In this document: positions 16,783-26,368 of the stretch, piece by piece | Layout of the letters: each line of letters starts with the position of its first letter | How positions within the stretch are numbered: the stretch's first letter is position 1 | NCBI GenBank assembly: GCA_004293285.1 | Contig: RDYF01000046.1 | Coordinates: forward strand, 1 to 44,495 | DNA from: Verrucomicrobiota bacterium | GTDB lineage: Bacteria > Verrucomicrobiota > Verrucomicrobiia > Verrucomicrobiales > Akkermansiaceae | Direction of reading: 5' to 3' | Length of the DNA: 44,495 nucleotides | Program-made: the position numbers and the translations under genes | Notes under the pieces: generated by a model | The model's database searches: none | The model's input: the letters and a program-made list of their open reading frames with translations, nothing else | What the model was told of the DNA's origin: nothing

Positions 16783-17541
16783 TCAACGGGGTACAACATC
16801 ATCAAAGGCTATGATTTGCACTTGGTGACTCGCAGGATTTTCGTAAACCAACTGAATCACTCGCTCACGTCCCGGATGAGGCCATAATCCCGATGCCACG
16901 CGACGCCAGTTCTCTTGCTCTTTGACAAAGGCTTTCATGCCCGATTGATTGCCGTGGCGCACGGGAGGATCTTTGATCTGCATCGTGCGAGCCGGCTCAA
17001 TGATCCAAGGCTTTTTTTCGAGCTCAATGCGAACCGTCGATCGACTGAGATTGATCACATGAAAACTGCCCGCAGGAAATGCTTGAATCGAATCAGGCAC
17101 CGCCAAAAGTCGATAAGGCCGAACTGAGCCCTCCGGCATCGGCAAAGCGATCAATACGGCGCTAGCAGTTTTTTCGGGCAACTCCATTTCTGCGAGTCGT
17201 TGCTCCTTTTTCGAACTTGAATCCGCTGATGTCGTTAGAATCAGTCTTCTCGAACGAAGCAAGATGGTGGTCGACTCATGGTTGAGATACGTCCGCATCG
17301 GCAGCTTCTGCCCCTCAGCATCAGCAGCCGCAAGAGGATCGTGTACGTAGACATTTTCCATCGCATGACTCGGCTGAAAAGCCAGCAAACGCAGGCGAAT
17401 CGAAGGAGGCGCAGCTGAGGCAGCAGGAGCCTGCGCCATCACGGAAGCAACCATCAGCTGAAAGATCGCCAATAAAAGCGCAAACGGAACAAATCGGTAG
17501 AATCGGAAGGAGAACATACTATCAAAAAGAAACAATCGCAT
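16783..17541 (-). CDS. Secreted protein coupled to the Verru_Chthon A gene
   Basis: From ATG 17541 the product is 252 residues, with a long signal peptide (hydrophobic FVPFALLLAIFQLMVASVMA, about 17-36, cleavage near AQA). The mature part is mixed beta and contains RTYLNHESTTILLRSRRLIL and FHVINLSRSTVRIELEKKPWIIEPA. This suggests a surface or periplasmic beta-sandwich, but I recognise no family. The stop of the preceding gene and this ATG share one base (TGATG), a classic translational-coupling junction that supports this start. The partnership with the pseudopilin-like protein upstream is the best clue to its role. Confidence 0.65.
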   Translation of the reverse strand: MRLFLFDSMFSFRFYRFVPFALLLAIFQLMVASVMAQAPAASAAPPSIRLRLLAFQPSHAMENVYVHDPLAAADAEGQKLPMRTYLNHESTTILLRSRRLILTTSADSSSKKEQRLAEMELPEKTASAVLIALPMPEGSVRPYRLLAVPDSIQAFPAGSFHVINLSRSTVRIELEKKPWIIEPARTMQIKDPPVRHGNQSGMKAFVKEQENWRRVASGLWPHPGRERVIQLVYENPASHQVQIIAFDDVVPR

Positions 17542-20500
17542 CAAAGTTCGCGGGCTTGCAACCAGCGGAACGATGTGATTTGAAAACGTCGACCAAATTG
17601 CAGATTGAGCGGCTTCAGAGGGCTCGTTGGGTTGTTCAACGTCGCCGTGGGCTGATCTCTTGCATCAACCCACTCCGGCATACGCTGCACAGTCGCCTCA
17701 CACCAAGCCCGCGCCACAACGGTCTGACCATCGGGCGCCAAAGCATCGCCATAGGCTCGAATTTTGAAAGTGTCCCCGCGCACTGTCGCAATCGGAGCCA
17801 AGAGCGTCATCAAGTCGCCTTGCGTCACCATACTGGGAGCTCCCTCTCCCGTAAGTCCATTCATGGCAGCAATGTTCTGCACGCCGCGTCGACGCGCCAA
17901 CGGCATGGTATTGGCCGCAATCGATTTGGAGTCCAACGCGTGACTCATGGCATTGATGCCTGAGACATCAATGGCCGTCTGCAGAATGCCGGCAAGACTT
18001 TGCAACTGCCCCGCAGCAGCAACGCGCCGATTGACAAATTCTCCCAAGCTCAGCGGCGGCGCTTGATCGAGATTTCCTCTGGCGCGGATTTGCCCCACAA
18101 TGGCCTCTGCCAGCGAACGGATCTGAGAATCAGTGAGCGCTCGGAAACCGGCCCAGCGCATTTGACCGACGAGATTCACATCTTGCGTGACCTGATTGGG
18201 ACCGGCAAGTGGCATGCTCACTCGCGCAAAGGGCGTTTGTCCTGGCTGACTGAGGAGCGAATTGCCCCAACCGTGAACGACTTGATCGCGCAACGAAGAC
18301 AACACCGCCTGCCAAGCATCCACCGAAGTCGAATTCAGATTGAATGGGCCTTTGATAGCCAAATGCTGACTCATCGCTCGCGAACGATCCCGCTCCGTCA
18401 TCGCTTCAAGCTCTTTAACGATTTCCGCAGACTTCGCCGAACTCGATAAGCCGATGATTCGCGGATTCCTCGCCGAGCGCTGTGAATCTAACACATCTCG
18501 CATGGTTTGTTGCCAAGTTCTGGCTTGAGCGGACAACCAAGGCAAGGCCGGGGTATCGGCAATCGACGAAAAATAATAGCGATCCCATAAGGTGTCGTTG
18601 AGAAAGTACGAATGATCGACCCCACGAAGATTCGTGCCATTCAAATTTGGGTTGCTGACCAAGTTCGGCGCGATCAGCGGATGCGCGCGCGAGTTCCCAA
18701 AAGCGTGCACCACACGTGGCAAGCGACTGCTCGTAACCAAATTGGCGGAAACCCAATCCCCTAACGAAACTGCCGGACCAATCGGGATCCGGTACATCGG
18801 CACGTTGGTCACACCCTCAGCAGAGTTGCGAGATGCACCAAAAAATCCCCTACCATACCCAGGCGAGCCTTCCCCATCGGCGGCATCCCATTCGATCATC
18901 GGCGCAGTCGACCAGCCCGTCAGTTCGATCAATCGCAGGTCATGCGACTGATTGGCCAAACCCACCGACGAAGTCACAATATCACCCCCTTCGGTGACAG
19001 GATTGTTGTAGAGCCATGCTTTGCTGTCATCGAGCACATCTCGCGTGGTGCGGGCGGTCATCTCAAGCATCGCTAACGGTTTTTTCCCACCTTTTCCTGG
19101 ATCGTTCAGCGTCTGCAACAAATCACCCACGATGAATCGACGCTGAATCACAGGTTGATTCGGATTAGCGCTGATTTCCCGGATGGGGTCGTTGAAACGA
19201 AACCGATAGCTGCGCAAAAGATCCCCAGATGCCGCAATGTTTGAATTGTCATCAACCTTACCAGCGAGCAAATCCACTCGGAAATCATGATCTGTCGACG
19301 AAGTCGTGCGTTGAGCTTGCAGCTGCACAAGAACTTCATCGTCATGGTGAATGTTCACATCGCCACTGAATCGAAACTGATCCTCAAAAGGATAATACGA
19401 TTCCACAGGACGACCACCGTTGACACCATGTATTCCTCTTTCGACGCTGATGTGATTCATCCGCAAGCCACCACGCACATCCCATCCAGGCACGGCTTCC
19501 ACACCCCAGATGTTGTTGGTGCGTCGATCTCGATTTCCCGCACCTGCCATATCATCCGAGTTGTAGTGATCCAAAAACTGGATACGACCCGGCCAAGGCT
19601 CCCATGCCCAAACCCAATTGCGCTCCAAGCGCGCCGAATACACCTTCACCTCTCCCGGTTGCAGAAGCATTTGATTTCCCTTCGCCGCAGAAGTACCATC
19701 AGACAGTTGCACGGTGAAAATGCGCTGATTGTTCATGGCGGTGTCACCTTCACCCGCACGATTGAAGCGCCCTAACCCATGAAAACTACTTGAGTTGTCG
19801 CGCCACTCAGCACGCAACCATTGGGGACTCGAATTGCCGGTGATCTTGGCGAAACGAAAGCCTACGGGAGGATTCCAGACACGAAAACGCAAGTGATCGA
19901 AGCGCAGTGCAACATCGTAAGGATTGTGCAGCGTCACGAGCGCCTCATAGATGATCATCGGTGTCGCGTAACGACTTCTTTGCGCTTCTGGTGCCCGCGA
20001 CAACCAAGCTCCGTCGGTGCAGGGATGAGTCACTAACGAAAAAACCACCTGCAATTTGGCAATCGAGGGGAGTAGATTCGCATTGGTCGGCGATGGCGCA
20101 CGGGTAATGCTCAATGTAGCCAGATCCGAGGGTGTCAGCGAGTTTGTGCCCTGATACACGACAGGCATGTTGCGCTGTTGCGTCAAGGAGGAGTCATTGA
20201 ACTGGTGATAATGATCGTGCAAAAACTGCCAACGGACAGCACCACTATTGCTCGTGCTGTAGAGCTGTGGAGAGGAGTTACTACCTGTGATGTTCGTAAG
20301 ATTAAAGGCAGGATTGGAAAGTAACGCGCTCAAATCCTGCTTGAGTCCGCCCGATGCCGTATCGGTCAGCAATCCAACACTGTTCGTTGTGAGATCGTGA
20401 AAACGACGCCGTGTTTGCTCGTGCATGCTGCGGTCGGCCAACAGGTTCGGTGTTTCCAGCGAAATGAAATTTTGCGGAGTGCGCAAATGGGCGAGATTGC

Positions 20501-21227
20501 TCAAATCGAGGATGTCCGCGCGAAAACGATAGGGCGCAGTTCGCGAAGCGATTTCTTGACCTCGATCCAAGAGTGCCACTTCTGGCAGATCAATCGCAGC
20601 TTTCGTGCTCTCATCAAACACGGCCCATGCATAGCTACCTGCGAGCTTTCGATCTTGCGTCATCGTCGTCAGCTTGTGCGCCGTCACACGGGTCGATTGC
20701 CCCATGCCATCAGTGCGCTCACCAACAAGATCCACGCCAGAGAGCGAAGGTGCCACATTGGCGAAATCGAACTTTTCCGCCTCGCCTGGCGGAGCCGAAA
20801 TCAGCCATTTGCGGAATCGCCTGCTTTTTTCACTGTAATTCGGGGTCGTAATGCTATTGCTGTTCGGATCCCAGCGCCACGAACTCCATGCCCCGGTGAG
20901 ACGTGGCTGAAGAGGTTGAGGATGCACTGCCGCAGCCGATGCTGACACACTTTGATCAGGCCCCATGGTGCGTTGCAGTTCGCCAAGAGCGAGAAAAAGT
21001 GCCATTCGGGCATTGGCTTGGGCCGTTTTCATGGCTTGAGATTGCCCTGAAGTTCGCAAACTTACCGCCGACAAACTAAGCATGGCCATGCCTAACAGCA
21101 TCAACAACATCATCAACATCAAGGACATCACCAGCGTAAATCCGCGATCCCTGCGTTTCGCTCGATGGGCGCAATGCGCATTGCGCAGCTTTGCTCCTTT
21201 CTTCCAGATGTCTAAAAAAACATTCAT
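17541..21227 (-). CDS. Verru_Chthon cassette protein A-like giant pseudopilin-like protein
   Basis: 1228 residues from ATG 21227, which has AAGG about 7 nt upstream; a TTG at 21260 is a weaker start. The N-terminus has a basic leader, then GFTLVMSLMLMMLLMLLGMAML, a prepilin-type peptidase site (G/FTL) with a long hydrophobic helix. SLRTSGQSQAMKTAQANARMALFLALGELQ follows, a signature I associate with Verru_Chthon cassette protein A (TIGR02600, PilX-like). The rest is a large secreted region without enzyme motifs. Family members usually occur with cassette proteins B-D; none is visible here. The function is unknown, probably a type IV pilus/type II secretion-like assembly at the cell surface. 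Confidence 0.8.
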   Translation of the reverse strand: MNVFLDIWKKGAKLRNAHCAHRAKRRDRGFTLVMSLMLMMLLMLLGMAMLSLSAVSLRTSGQSQAMKTAQANARMALFLALGELQRTMGPDQSVSASAAAVHPQPLQPRLTGAWSSWRWDPNSNSITTPNYSEKSRRFRKWLISAPPGEAEKFDFANVAPSLSGVDLVGERTDGMGQSTRVTAHKLTTMTQDRKLAGSYAWAVFDESTKAAIDLPEVALLDRGQEIASRTAPYRFRADILDLSNLAHLRTPQNFISLETPNLLADRSMHEQTRRRFHDLTTNSVGLLTDTASGGLKQDLSALLSNPAFNLTNITGSNSSPQLYSTSNSGAVRWQFLHDHYHQFNDSSLTQQRNMPVVYQGTNSLTPSDLATLSITRAPSPTNANLLPSIAKLQVVFSLVTHPCTDGAWLSRAPEAQRSRYATPMIIYEALVTLHNPYDVALRFDHLRFRVWNPPVGFRFAKITGNSSPQWLRAEWRDNSSSFHGLGRFNRAGEGDTAMNNQRIFTVQLSDGTSAAKGNQMLLQPGEVKVYSARLERNWVWAWEPWPGRIQFLDHYNSDDMAGAGNRDRRTNNIWGVEAVPGWDVRGGLRMNHISVERGIHGVNGGRPVESYYPFEDQFRFSGDVNIHHDDEVLVQLQAQRTTSSTDHDFRVDLLAGKVDDNSNIAASGDLLRSYRFRFNDPIREISANPNQPVIQRRFIVGDLLQTLNDPGKGGKKPLAMLEMTARTTRDVLDDSKAWLYNNPVTEGGDIVTSSVGLANQSHDLRLIELTGWSTAPMIEWDAADGEGSPGYGRGFFGASRNSAEGVTNVPMYRIPIGPAVSLGDWVSANLVTSSRLPRVVHAFGNSRAHPLIAPNLVSNPNLNGTNLRGVDHSYFLNDTLWDRYYFSSIADTPALPWLSAQARTWQQTMRDVLDSQRSARNPRIIGLSSSAKSAEIVKELEAMTERDRSRAMSQHLAIKGPFNLNSTSVDAWQAVLSSLRDQVVHGWGNSLLSQPGQTPFARVSMPLAGPNQVTQDVNLVGQMRWAGFRALTDSQIRSLAEAIVGQIRARGNLDQAPPLSLGEFVNRRVAAAGQLQSLAGILQTAIDVSGINAMSHALDSKSIAANTMPLARRRGVQNIAAMNGLTGEGAPSMVTQGDLMTLLAPIATVRGDTFKIRAYGDALAPDGQTVVARAWCEATVQRMPEWVDARDQPTATLNNPTSPLKPLNLQFGRRFQITSFRWLQAREL

Positions 21228-21461
21228 TGTAAATACCTTGGAAATCACTACGAACAACAACCTTCAGAAAATGACAAATGAGAGAATCACGTCGTGAGAA
21301 TTTCGACATGCAACAGCGCGACAATTTCGCGTTCATCTATGCGCTCATTCACGCAGCAAACATCATGCCACAAGCTGCTTCCCTCAAGGCAAATCACCGC
21401 CTTGATCTGATTCATTTTTTGTATCAGATGACACAAAAGAGACACAAATACCTCTTGCTAT

Positions 21462-22547
21462 TCAAGGCACAGGTCCAATCGATCCCCCCATGTCCCATGT
21501 AACGGGATAACCAATGAAAGTTCGATCTTGTTTCCCTTTCGTGAGGGCTTCGACCCAACGAATCACACGACGAACCATCAGCATGTCGTCGCCACGAAGA
21601 CAGGAAATCTTCGGTTCGACCCAAGGGAACCAATCATCATCGCTAAGACTAAACAAGGAGATATCTTGCGGCACACGAAGTCCCTGCTGTGCGAGAAACG
21701 CTAACACACCCGCCATCCATTTGCCGTACGTCGTGATGATCGCCGTAGGTCGCGTAAAACGAAATTCTTCTTTCAACGCTTCCTGCAAACCTTCGGGACT
21801 GTTTTTCCAAACGGGAAGATTGTAGATGCCAAGAGTGATGCCAGCACTTGCCAACTCCTTGCCCAACACTTCAATGTATGGGTCTTGTTCTTTGATGAGT
21901 CGATACTCAGGCCACAGAAAAACAATGCGCCGATGCCCAAGGTGAATGAGATGCCGCAGCACTTTTTCGAATTGCTGCATGCCCAAAAAACCCGTACCAG
22001 CAATCGGCAAACCAATAAGCTTGCCACACACACCGATCACCGGAATGTTTTGCTCAGCAAACCATGTCGCAACTCGCGACTGCGGACCAATCACAATCCA
22101 TGCATCGGCGGGATGATCCGCGACGAAACGGGCGATCCGAGCTGGGTTATGATTCAAATCTTGCTGAGACTTTTGCGCCATCCGACAATGATGCCCTGCG
22201 AGATCCAACATGATCTGCATGTGCAAAATCACTCTTTGAAAGACCGCATCTTCGTCGATAAAGGGAATGCCAGGGAATATGGTAATGTTCAACGATTTTG
22301 TGTCATCGGACTGATCCTTCTCGGGGACTTGAGCCATCCGTGGGCGTCCTGGGCCGTCGTTGATCACCCATTCTTGCCGCTCAAGAAGACGAATCGCGGC
22401 GCGCATGGTCGCTGGCGATACATCATACTGCGATGCCAAAGCCAATACCCCAGGAAGCTTTCCCGCCAACCGACCTTCGCGAATCGCGTCCGCCAATACT
22501 TTTGCCATTTGCTCCGCTGCAGAAAGCTTGCGCGACAAAATCTTCAT
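21462..22547 (-). CDS. GntR-HTH / LacI-type sugar-binding transcriptional regulator
   Basis: 361 residues. The N-terminal 70 residues form a GntR-like winged helix (AEQMAKVLADAIREGRLAGKLPGVLALASQYDVSPATMRAAIRLLE). Residues about 85-361 form a periplasmic-binding-protein-like sensor domain with IPVIGV and HLGHRRIVFLWPE, typical of LacI/GalR effector domains. This GntR-LacI hybrid is common in Verrucomicrobia and Lentisphaerae and usually responds to sugars. It is divergent from the large surface-repeat gene. The 137-bp gap contains two TAGTCAA-type candidate operators, so it may control that gene and itself. Confidence 0.85.
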   Translation of the reverse strand: MKILSRKLSAAEQMAKVLADAIREGRLAGKLPGVLALASQYDVSPATMRAAIRLLERQEWVINDGPGRPRMAQVPEKDQSDDTKSLNITIFPGIPFIDEDAVFQRVILHMQIMLDLAGHHCRMAQKSQQDLNHNPARIARFVADHPADAWIVIGPQSRVATWFAEQNIPVIGVCGKLIGLPIAGTGFLGMQQFEKVLRHLIHLGHRRIVFLWPEYRLIKEQDPYIEVLGKELASAGITLGIYNLPVWKNSPEGLQEALKEEFRFTRPTAIITTYGKWMAGVLAFLAQQGLRVPQDISLFSLSDDDWFPWVEPKISCLRGDDMLMVRRVIRWVEALTKGKQDRTFIGYPVTWDMGGSIGPVP

Positions 22548-22574
22548 GATTCACTGATGCATTTTTTGCACCTG

Positions 22575-22588
22575 TAGTCAATCGACTA
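22575..22588. promoter_or_regulatory. Candidate operator 1 (TAGTC-N4-GACTA palindrome)
   Basis: TAGTCAATCGACTA has perfect 5-bp inverted arms around AATC. On the minus strand it contains TTGACT, a possible -35 of the regulator gene. It starts 53 bp before a related site at 22628. Confidence 0.4.
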
Positions 22589-22627
22589 TTTGCTTGAGAG
22601 GCGCTTGGAGTGTGTCAGCTTTCTCGT

Positions 22628-22641
22628 TAGTCAACTGCCTA
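22628..22641. promoter_or_regulatory. Candidate operator 2 (TAGTCAACTGCCTA)
   Basis: It matches the site at 22575 in 11 of 14 positions, sharing TAGTCAA and the final CTA. The 53-bp offset is five turns of B-DNA, so both sites would face the same side of the helix. It ends 43 bp before the surface gene's ATG. Confidence 0.35.
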
Positions 22642-22684
22642 GCGATGCTTGGTTATTGTTGTAACTTTTCGTTTTGCCACGATT

Positions 22685-25600
22685 ATGAAACCGTATTTGC
22701 GCTGTCGCCTTCCCCTTTCTTCGACCTCTCTCATTCTGGCTCTCTACACGATCTCCGCTCAGGCGCAGAACTACACTTGGGATGGCAGCACGGACAATTT
22801 TACCGCTGTCCGATGGGATAGCGGAGCCGGCTTGGTGAGTTGGCCGGGTGCCGGCAATAATGCCATCATTCCCAGTGGCTCTGTGGCGGTCGATCAACCC
22901 TGGGCGGTGAATGCCATCACCATGAGCGGAGGCGCTCTGGCGCTGGTCGGACCGACAGCGAGCATTTCCGCAGGCTTTCCTCTGACCATTGGCAGTGCCG
23001 TTGATCCGGCTGCGGTGTTTCTCAATGGCGGAACCGTGAACCGCACGCAGATCAACATCGGTCAGGGAACGGGGGCTGGTCGGCTCCGCCTCACCAATGG
23101 CGCTGTGGTCACTACCACCGGAGAACTCTGGGTCGGCGCGAATGCCAATGCCGCAGGCTTTGGTGAACTCACCATCAACAGCGGTACTCTCACCACAGGC
23201 TCTTGGCTGGCGATCGGTCGCGGCGTCGATGGCGCAGCAGGATTCTTTAACACTCGCGGAGTTCTAAACATGGAAGGAGGAACTCTGAATGTGGGAACCA
23301 GCGGTAATCTTACCATCGGCGCTTTCCGCGTCGCAACCACTGCCACGAGCCAAATGAATCTGTCCGGCGGCACGGTCAATGTCGGTCGCGGAGTGTATGT
23401 AGGCGAGAATGCCAATGGCTATCTCGACGTGTCAGGCGGGCAGTTGAACATTAGCACAGGCGCCGTGGATGTAGGTTTGCAAATTCGTGGCATCATGAAC
23501 CTGCGTGGTGGCGTCGTTTCGACTCCTTGGGTCGTGCGTCGCGGTGGCGGCGAGGGCATTCTGAACTTCAATGGTGGAATTCTGCAAGCTCGCCAGAGCA
23601 ATGTCAATTTCCTCGGTGGCCTCGGCCAGGCTCAAGTATTCGCCGGTGGTGCGATCATTGACAGCGGGGAACACAACATCACCATCGCCCAAGCGCTGAA
23701 CGGAGCCAGTGGCGAAGGCGTGAGCGCCGATGGACTTATCATCACCGGTGGCTCGGGCTACACTTCGGCCCCGATCGTGGAAATCTCTGGTGGTGGCGGT
23801 AGCGGCGCAACGGCCCGCGCCATTGTCACCGATGGAGTTGTAAGCGGGATTGAAATCACCAACCCCGGCACCGGCTACACAACATCGCCCACGTTTGCTC
23901 TCTTCGGTGGCGGTGGCACAGGAGCAAGCATCGACGGCACTGCGACACTCGTCACGAATGTTTCAGGAGGTCTTACCAAGATCGGATCGGGTCGCTTGAC
24001 GCTCTCGGGCATCAACTCCTATGCCGGAACCACCCAAGTCAACGAAGGCACACTTTTTGTCACTGGCGCGTTAAGCTCCGACATCAATCTCGCCGATAAC
24101 ACGAATCTCGGAGGCACGGGTTCGACGACCGCTACGCTGACGATGCAAGGAAATCATCAGTTTTTCTTCAACCCTGCCGCCACAGGATCTTTCGTTGCCT
24201 CTGCGGTCAACGTCGAAGGTGCCACCATTCGCGTCATTGCCGACGGCGCTTTCACTCCCGTGACCAATAAGGTCATTTTGGCAAGCGCTGACCCCATCCA
24301 AGGACAAATCAGCAACTTTCAGAGCGGCAATCCGCGCATGACGCTCTCGTTCAATGGCGCGGGCACCGAATTGCTGGCAAGCTACACCCCTGCGAACTTG
24401 GTGTGGTCGGGCGCTGATGCCAATTTGCCGAATGCATGGAATGTGAATAATTCCATCAACTGGGCGGGAGGAAATGTCTACGTCCAAGGAGACAGCGTCA
24501 CCTTTGACGACAGCGCCACAGTAGATTCTCCCGTCTTGGTGGAACTGGAAGAAAATGTCACTCCCAGCAGTGTGACTTTTGCCAATCTCAACAAATCCTA
24601 CGAACTCAGTGGATCGGCTATCACAGGCGCGACAGGAGTCTTGGTCAACGGCGGGGGCAATGTCATTCTCGCGAATAACAATACCTATAGTGGCATTACA
24701 TCGGTTCGAGCTGGAACGTTGCAATTCATCGGCACGAACACGATTGGCGAGCTTCAGATCAACGGAAACGCTGCGATCACTCGCGTCACCGGCGGCACAA
24801 CTACGGTGGCGAGCACAGGTGGAAATACCTACGTCACAGGCGGCAGCACGCTGGAGATCGACGGTGGCTCACTCAGAATCACCGGCGCAGCGGCATGGTT
24901 CAGTGTAGGCGACCACCCCATCCTGCCCGATGGCAATGGCACGCTCTTGCTGACCAGTGGATCTTTTACGAACAACAACAGTTGGGGCATCCCTGTCGGC
25001 GCAGGCAGTGCTGGAACCGGAACCATCACGATCAATGGCGGCACATTCACCGCCGATGACGCGATCCAAAACGGCATCATTCTTGGAGAAAGTTCAGGAG
25101 GCAATGGAACACTTAATCTTAATGGAGGCGTTCTTATAGCAGACCGCATTGCGACAGGTGCAGGAACAGGTGCAGTGAATTTCAACGGCGGCAAACTTCA
25201 GTCCACGGGCGGACGTATCGACATTCTTGCCGACACCTTGAATGTGATGACAACCACCATTCAAGCTGGCGGCTTACGTCTCGGAGGCATTCCGAATTTC
25301 ACCATCTCGGAATCGATGACGGGAGCAGGCGGGGTTACCAAGGAAGATGCAAATGGAGTCTCACTCACTGCGCAAAATTCCTACACGGGCAGTACGATTG
25401 TCAGCGCTGGCACACTATCCCTCGGAAACGGTGTGACCAACTCGAACTTGGCAGACAGCGCCGACGTTTCGGTAGCGGCTCGGGCCACGCTGAATTTGAA
25501 CTTTAGTGGAACGGACACCATCGATGAGCTCTGGCTTGGCGGTGTTCAGCAAGCTGCTGGAGTCTATGATGCCACCCACCCCTCTGGCTTGATTAGCGGC

Positions 25601-26023
25601 ACAGGAACGCTCACTGTCACTAGGGGCCCATCGACATCCGATTACCAAACTTGGGCGGACAGCTTCCAACCGCCCATTGGTTTGGCGACAGCCGACGATG
25701 ACGGCGATGGGTTGTCGAACTTTTCGGAATACGCCTTTGGTCTGAATCCGCAAAGCGCCACCTCCGTCAATCCGATCAGCCAACCTCTGGATCAAGCCAC
25801 GGGCCAATTCAAATTCACTCGTCGCGCCACTCCTGCCACGACGAATGTGACGTATTCCTTCGAATACTCGACTACCCTCACAGGGACTTGGCCCACCTTC
25901 ATTCCCCTGAGCCAAACTTCCAACAATGGCACGCCGGTAGAGGAAATCACCGTGACGATTCCCACCGCCTTGTTGTCCGAGCCAAAACTGTTTTTGCGCG
26001 TCAAAGCTGATCAACCGCAGTAA
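22685..26023 (+). CDS. Large secreted beta-strand-repeat (autotransporter-associated) surface protein
   Basis: 1112 residues from ATG 22685, with signal peptide MKPYLRCRLPLSSTSLILAL and cleavage at SAQA/QN. The body is Gly/Thr/Asn-rich parallel beta-helix repeats (LNGGTVN, LNMEGGTLNVG). It includes two passenger-associated repeats (GLTKIGSGRLTLSGINSYAGTTQV and GGVTKEDANGVSLTAQNSYTG) and a GxGYTSxPxV...GGGGTGA repeat pair around residues 355-420. The C-terminus has DDDGDGLSNFSEYAFGLNP, a calcium-binding-like motif common near Verrucomicrobial C-termini, and no PEP-CTERM signal. About 250 residues (660-915) are homologous to the next gene. It is likely exported and surface-exposed, and may be regulated by the divergent GntR/LacI-type gene. 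Confidence 0.85.
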   Translation: MKPYLRCRLPLSSTSLILALYTISAQAQNYTWDGSTDNFTAVRWDSGAGLVSWPGAGNNAIIPSGSVAVDQPWAVNAITMSGGALALVGPTASISAGFPLTIGSAVDPAAVFLNGGTVNRTQINIGQGTGAGRLRLTNGAVVTTTGELWVGANANAAGFGELTINSGTLTTGSWLAIGRGVDGAAGFFNTRGVLNMEGGTLNVGTSGNLTIGAFRVATTATSQMNLSGGTVNVGRGVYVGENANGYLDVSGGQLNISTGAVDVGLQIRGIMNLRGGVVSTPWVVRRGGGEGILNFNGGILQARQSNVNFLGGLGQAQVFAGGAIIDSGEHNITIAQALNGASGEGVSADGLIITGGSGYTSAPIVEISGGGGSGATARAIVTDGVVSGIEITNPGTGYTTSPTFALFGGGGTGASIDGTATLVTNVSGGLTKIGSGRLTLSGINSYAGTTQVNEGTLFVTGALSSDINLADNTNLGGTGSTTATLTMQGNHQFFFNPAATGSFVASAVNVEGATIRVIADGAFTPVTNKVILASADPIQGQISNFQSGNPRMTLSFNGAGTELLASYTPANLVWSGADANLPNAWNVNNSINWAGGNVYVQGDSVTFDDSATVDSPVLVELEENVTPSSVTFANLNKSYELSGSAITGATGVLVNGGGNVILANNNTYSGITSVRAGTLQFIGTNTIGELQINGNAAITRVTGGTTTVASTGGNTYVTGGSTLEIDGGSLRITGAAAWFSVGDHPILPDGNGTLLLTSGSFTNNNSWGIPVGAGSAGTGTITINGGTFTADDAIQNGIILGESSGGNGTLNLNGGVLIADRIATGAGTGAVNFNGGKLQSTGGRIDILADTLNVMTTTIQAGGLRLGGIPNFTISESMTGAGGVTKEDANGVSLTAQNSYTGSTIVSAGTLSLGNGVTNSNLADSADVSVAARATLNLNFSGTDTIDELWLGGVQQAAGVYDATHPSGLISGTGTLTVTRGPSTSDYQTWADSFQPPIGLATADDDGDGLSNFSEYAFGLNPQSATSVNPISQPLDQATGQFKFTRRATPATTNVTYSFEYSTTLTGTWPTFIPLSQTSNNGTPVEEITVTIPTALLSEPKLFLRVKADQPQ

Positions 26024-26047
26024 GTCGCGAGCATTTCTCTTCAACAA

Positions 26048-26083
26048 CGGACTTTGGCAATCCAGAGTCCGTTTTTGTTTTTT
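26048..26083 (+). terminator. Rho-independent terminator after the first surface-protein gene
   Basis: A 10-bp stem, CGGACTTTGG (26048-26057) with CCAGAGTCCG (26062-26071) and one G-U pair, has a CAAT loop and is followed by a T-rich tract broken by one G (26072-26083). It lies 25 nt after the stop codon. Confidence 0.8.
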
Positions 26084-26368
26084 GAAAAGAATTTTTCCCA
26101 TGCGCTGTTGTGTCAGTATTCGCCTAAAAATTGCATTCTTTCCCAGGAAAAAATGCGCCATCTCTCTGACTTCTTCTTCCGCGAAGAAACAAAAATCCAT
26201 TGATTTATCAATGAATTTCCCGATTTTTTCAGCAAAAGAATTGCCCAACTAGTTCATTTTTTGAATCGGTCTTTCTCGTCGATCCTCTTGATGCTTGGGA
26301 GGGGATGGGACAAACTTCCCTCCGAACTTCGTGGCGAAGTGAAATCAATCGAAAAAATAACGAAAATC
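26084..26368 (+). other. Structured leader region of the PEP-CTERM gene
   Basis: This gap (345 bp between genes, including the terminator) holds three short palindromes in a row: TTCTTC-CGC-GAAGAA (26174-26188), CATTGAT-TT-ATCAATG (26198-26213) and ACTTCG-TGG-CGAAGT (26326-26340). No Shine-Dalgarno is visible before ATG 26369. I see no convincing promoter pair. The palindromes could be operators or an mRNA leader structure. Confidence 0.4.

Noticed and set aside
26297..26310. GGGAGGGGATGGGA before the PEP-CTERM gene as a G-quadruplex
   Set aside because: Only three G runs are present; four are needed.
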